Source: CAZLYK01 sp964563495 (GTDB taxonomy: Bacteria; Acidobacteriota; Blastocatellia; RBC074). Taken from it: a stretch of 17,031 bases of DNA. Position numbers and translations under genes: made by a program. Positions 16,994 through 17,031 of the stretch are shown piece after piece. Below the pieces are notes generated by a model. That model had not been told where the DNA came from, searched no databases, and saw only the letters and a program-made list of their open reading frames with translations. The stretch is from NCBI GenBank assembly GCA_964563495.1, contig CAZLYK010000119.1:1-17031 (forward strand). The letters run 5' to 3'. Position 1 is the stretch's first letter, and the number at the start of each line of letters is the position of its first letter.

Positions 16994-17031
16994 AATAGAC
17001 AGGATTGACAGGATTTTTGCAGGATTAAACA
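16994..17031 (+). repeat. Copy G of the CARGAT repeat
   Basis: AATAGACAGGATTGACAGG followed by ATTTTTGCAGG and ATTAAACA is the consensus form of the repeat, cut by the right edge of the window. A partner arm may lie beyond. It is upstream of the small exported protein gene and may mark the 3' end of the next transcription unit. Confidence 0.88.

Overview
The window looks like a chromosomal segment of an Acidobacteriota bacterium, perhaps class Blastocatellia. The main reason is that two large secreted proteins end in the TIGR03437 C-terminal domain, which is characteristic of that phylum. The moderately high G+C and short operons separated by recurrent intergenic repeats fit, but the taxon is an inference. 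No phage, plasmid, IS transposase or CRISPR array was seen.

Layout. 1-200: a repeat copy and two stem-loops, no gene. 201-275 (-): tRNA-Gly(GCC) with encoded CCA and a good promoter. 360-851 (-): UPF0102/YraN nuclease-fold protein, divergent from a ChaN-family exported protein (986-1978, +). The ChaN-family gene converges on a YihY/BrkB-type membrane protein (2003-2935, -). That gene is translationally coupled downstream of a giant secreted M36 metalloprotease with a kelch propeller (2940-8654, -). 8655-9004 is a nested set of inverted repeats. 9005-9940 (-): a MerR-type regulator with a cobalamin-binding domain (CarH/LitR-like), apparently leaderless and divergent from a TIGR01777 NAD(P)-dependent epimerase-like protein (10135-11049, +). 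11226-14116 (+): the three-gene proton-translocating transhydrogenase operon pntAA-pntAB-pntB. 14250-16301 (-): a secreted matrixin-like zinc protease with TIGR03437, coupled behind a small exported protein of unknown function (16307-16870, -).

How the genes relate. The pnt genes encode one enzyme that couples the proton gradient to NADPH production. The two metalloproteases are unrelated in their catalytic domains but share the C-terminal module, which suggests a common export or surface-retention route. The B12-dependent regulator probably controls itself and perhaps the divergent reductase gene, possibly in response to light or cobalamin. The other genes look like general housekeeping.

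The most striking signal is not a gene. A ~42-nt repeat (core GACAGGATTGACAGGATT, then TTTGCAGGATT and AAACAAGAT) occurs at seven loci in about eleven whole or partial copies, mostly as inverted pairs that form long hairpins. It sits within 2 nt of, or actually contains, the stop codon of six genes and so marks almost every transcription-unit 3' end. Its internal CARGAT hexamers keep a 9/11/10-nt spacing even where the bases have changed. A second inverted repeat, built of 8-nt CGCCAAGA units, is nested inside one locus.
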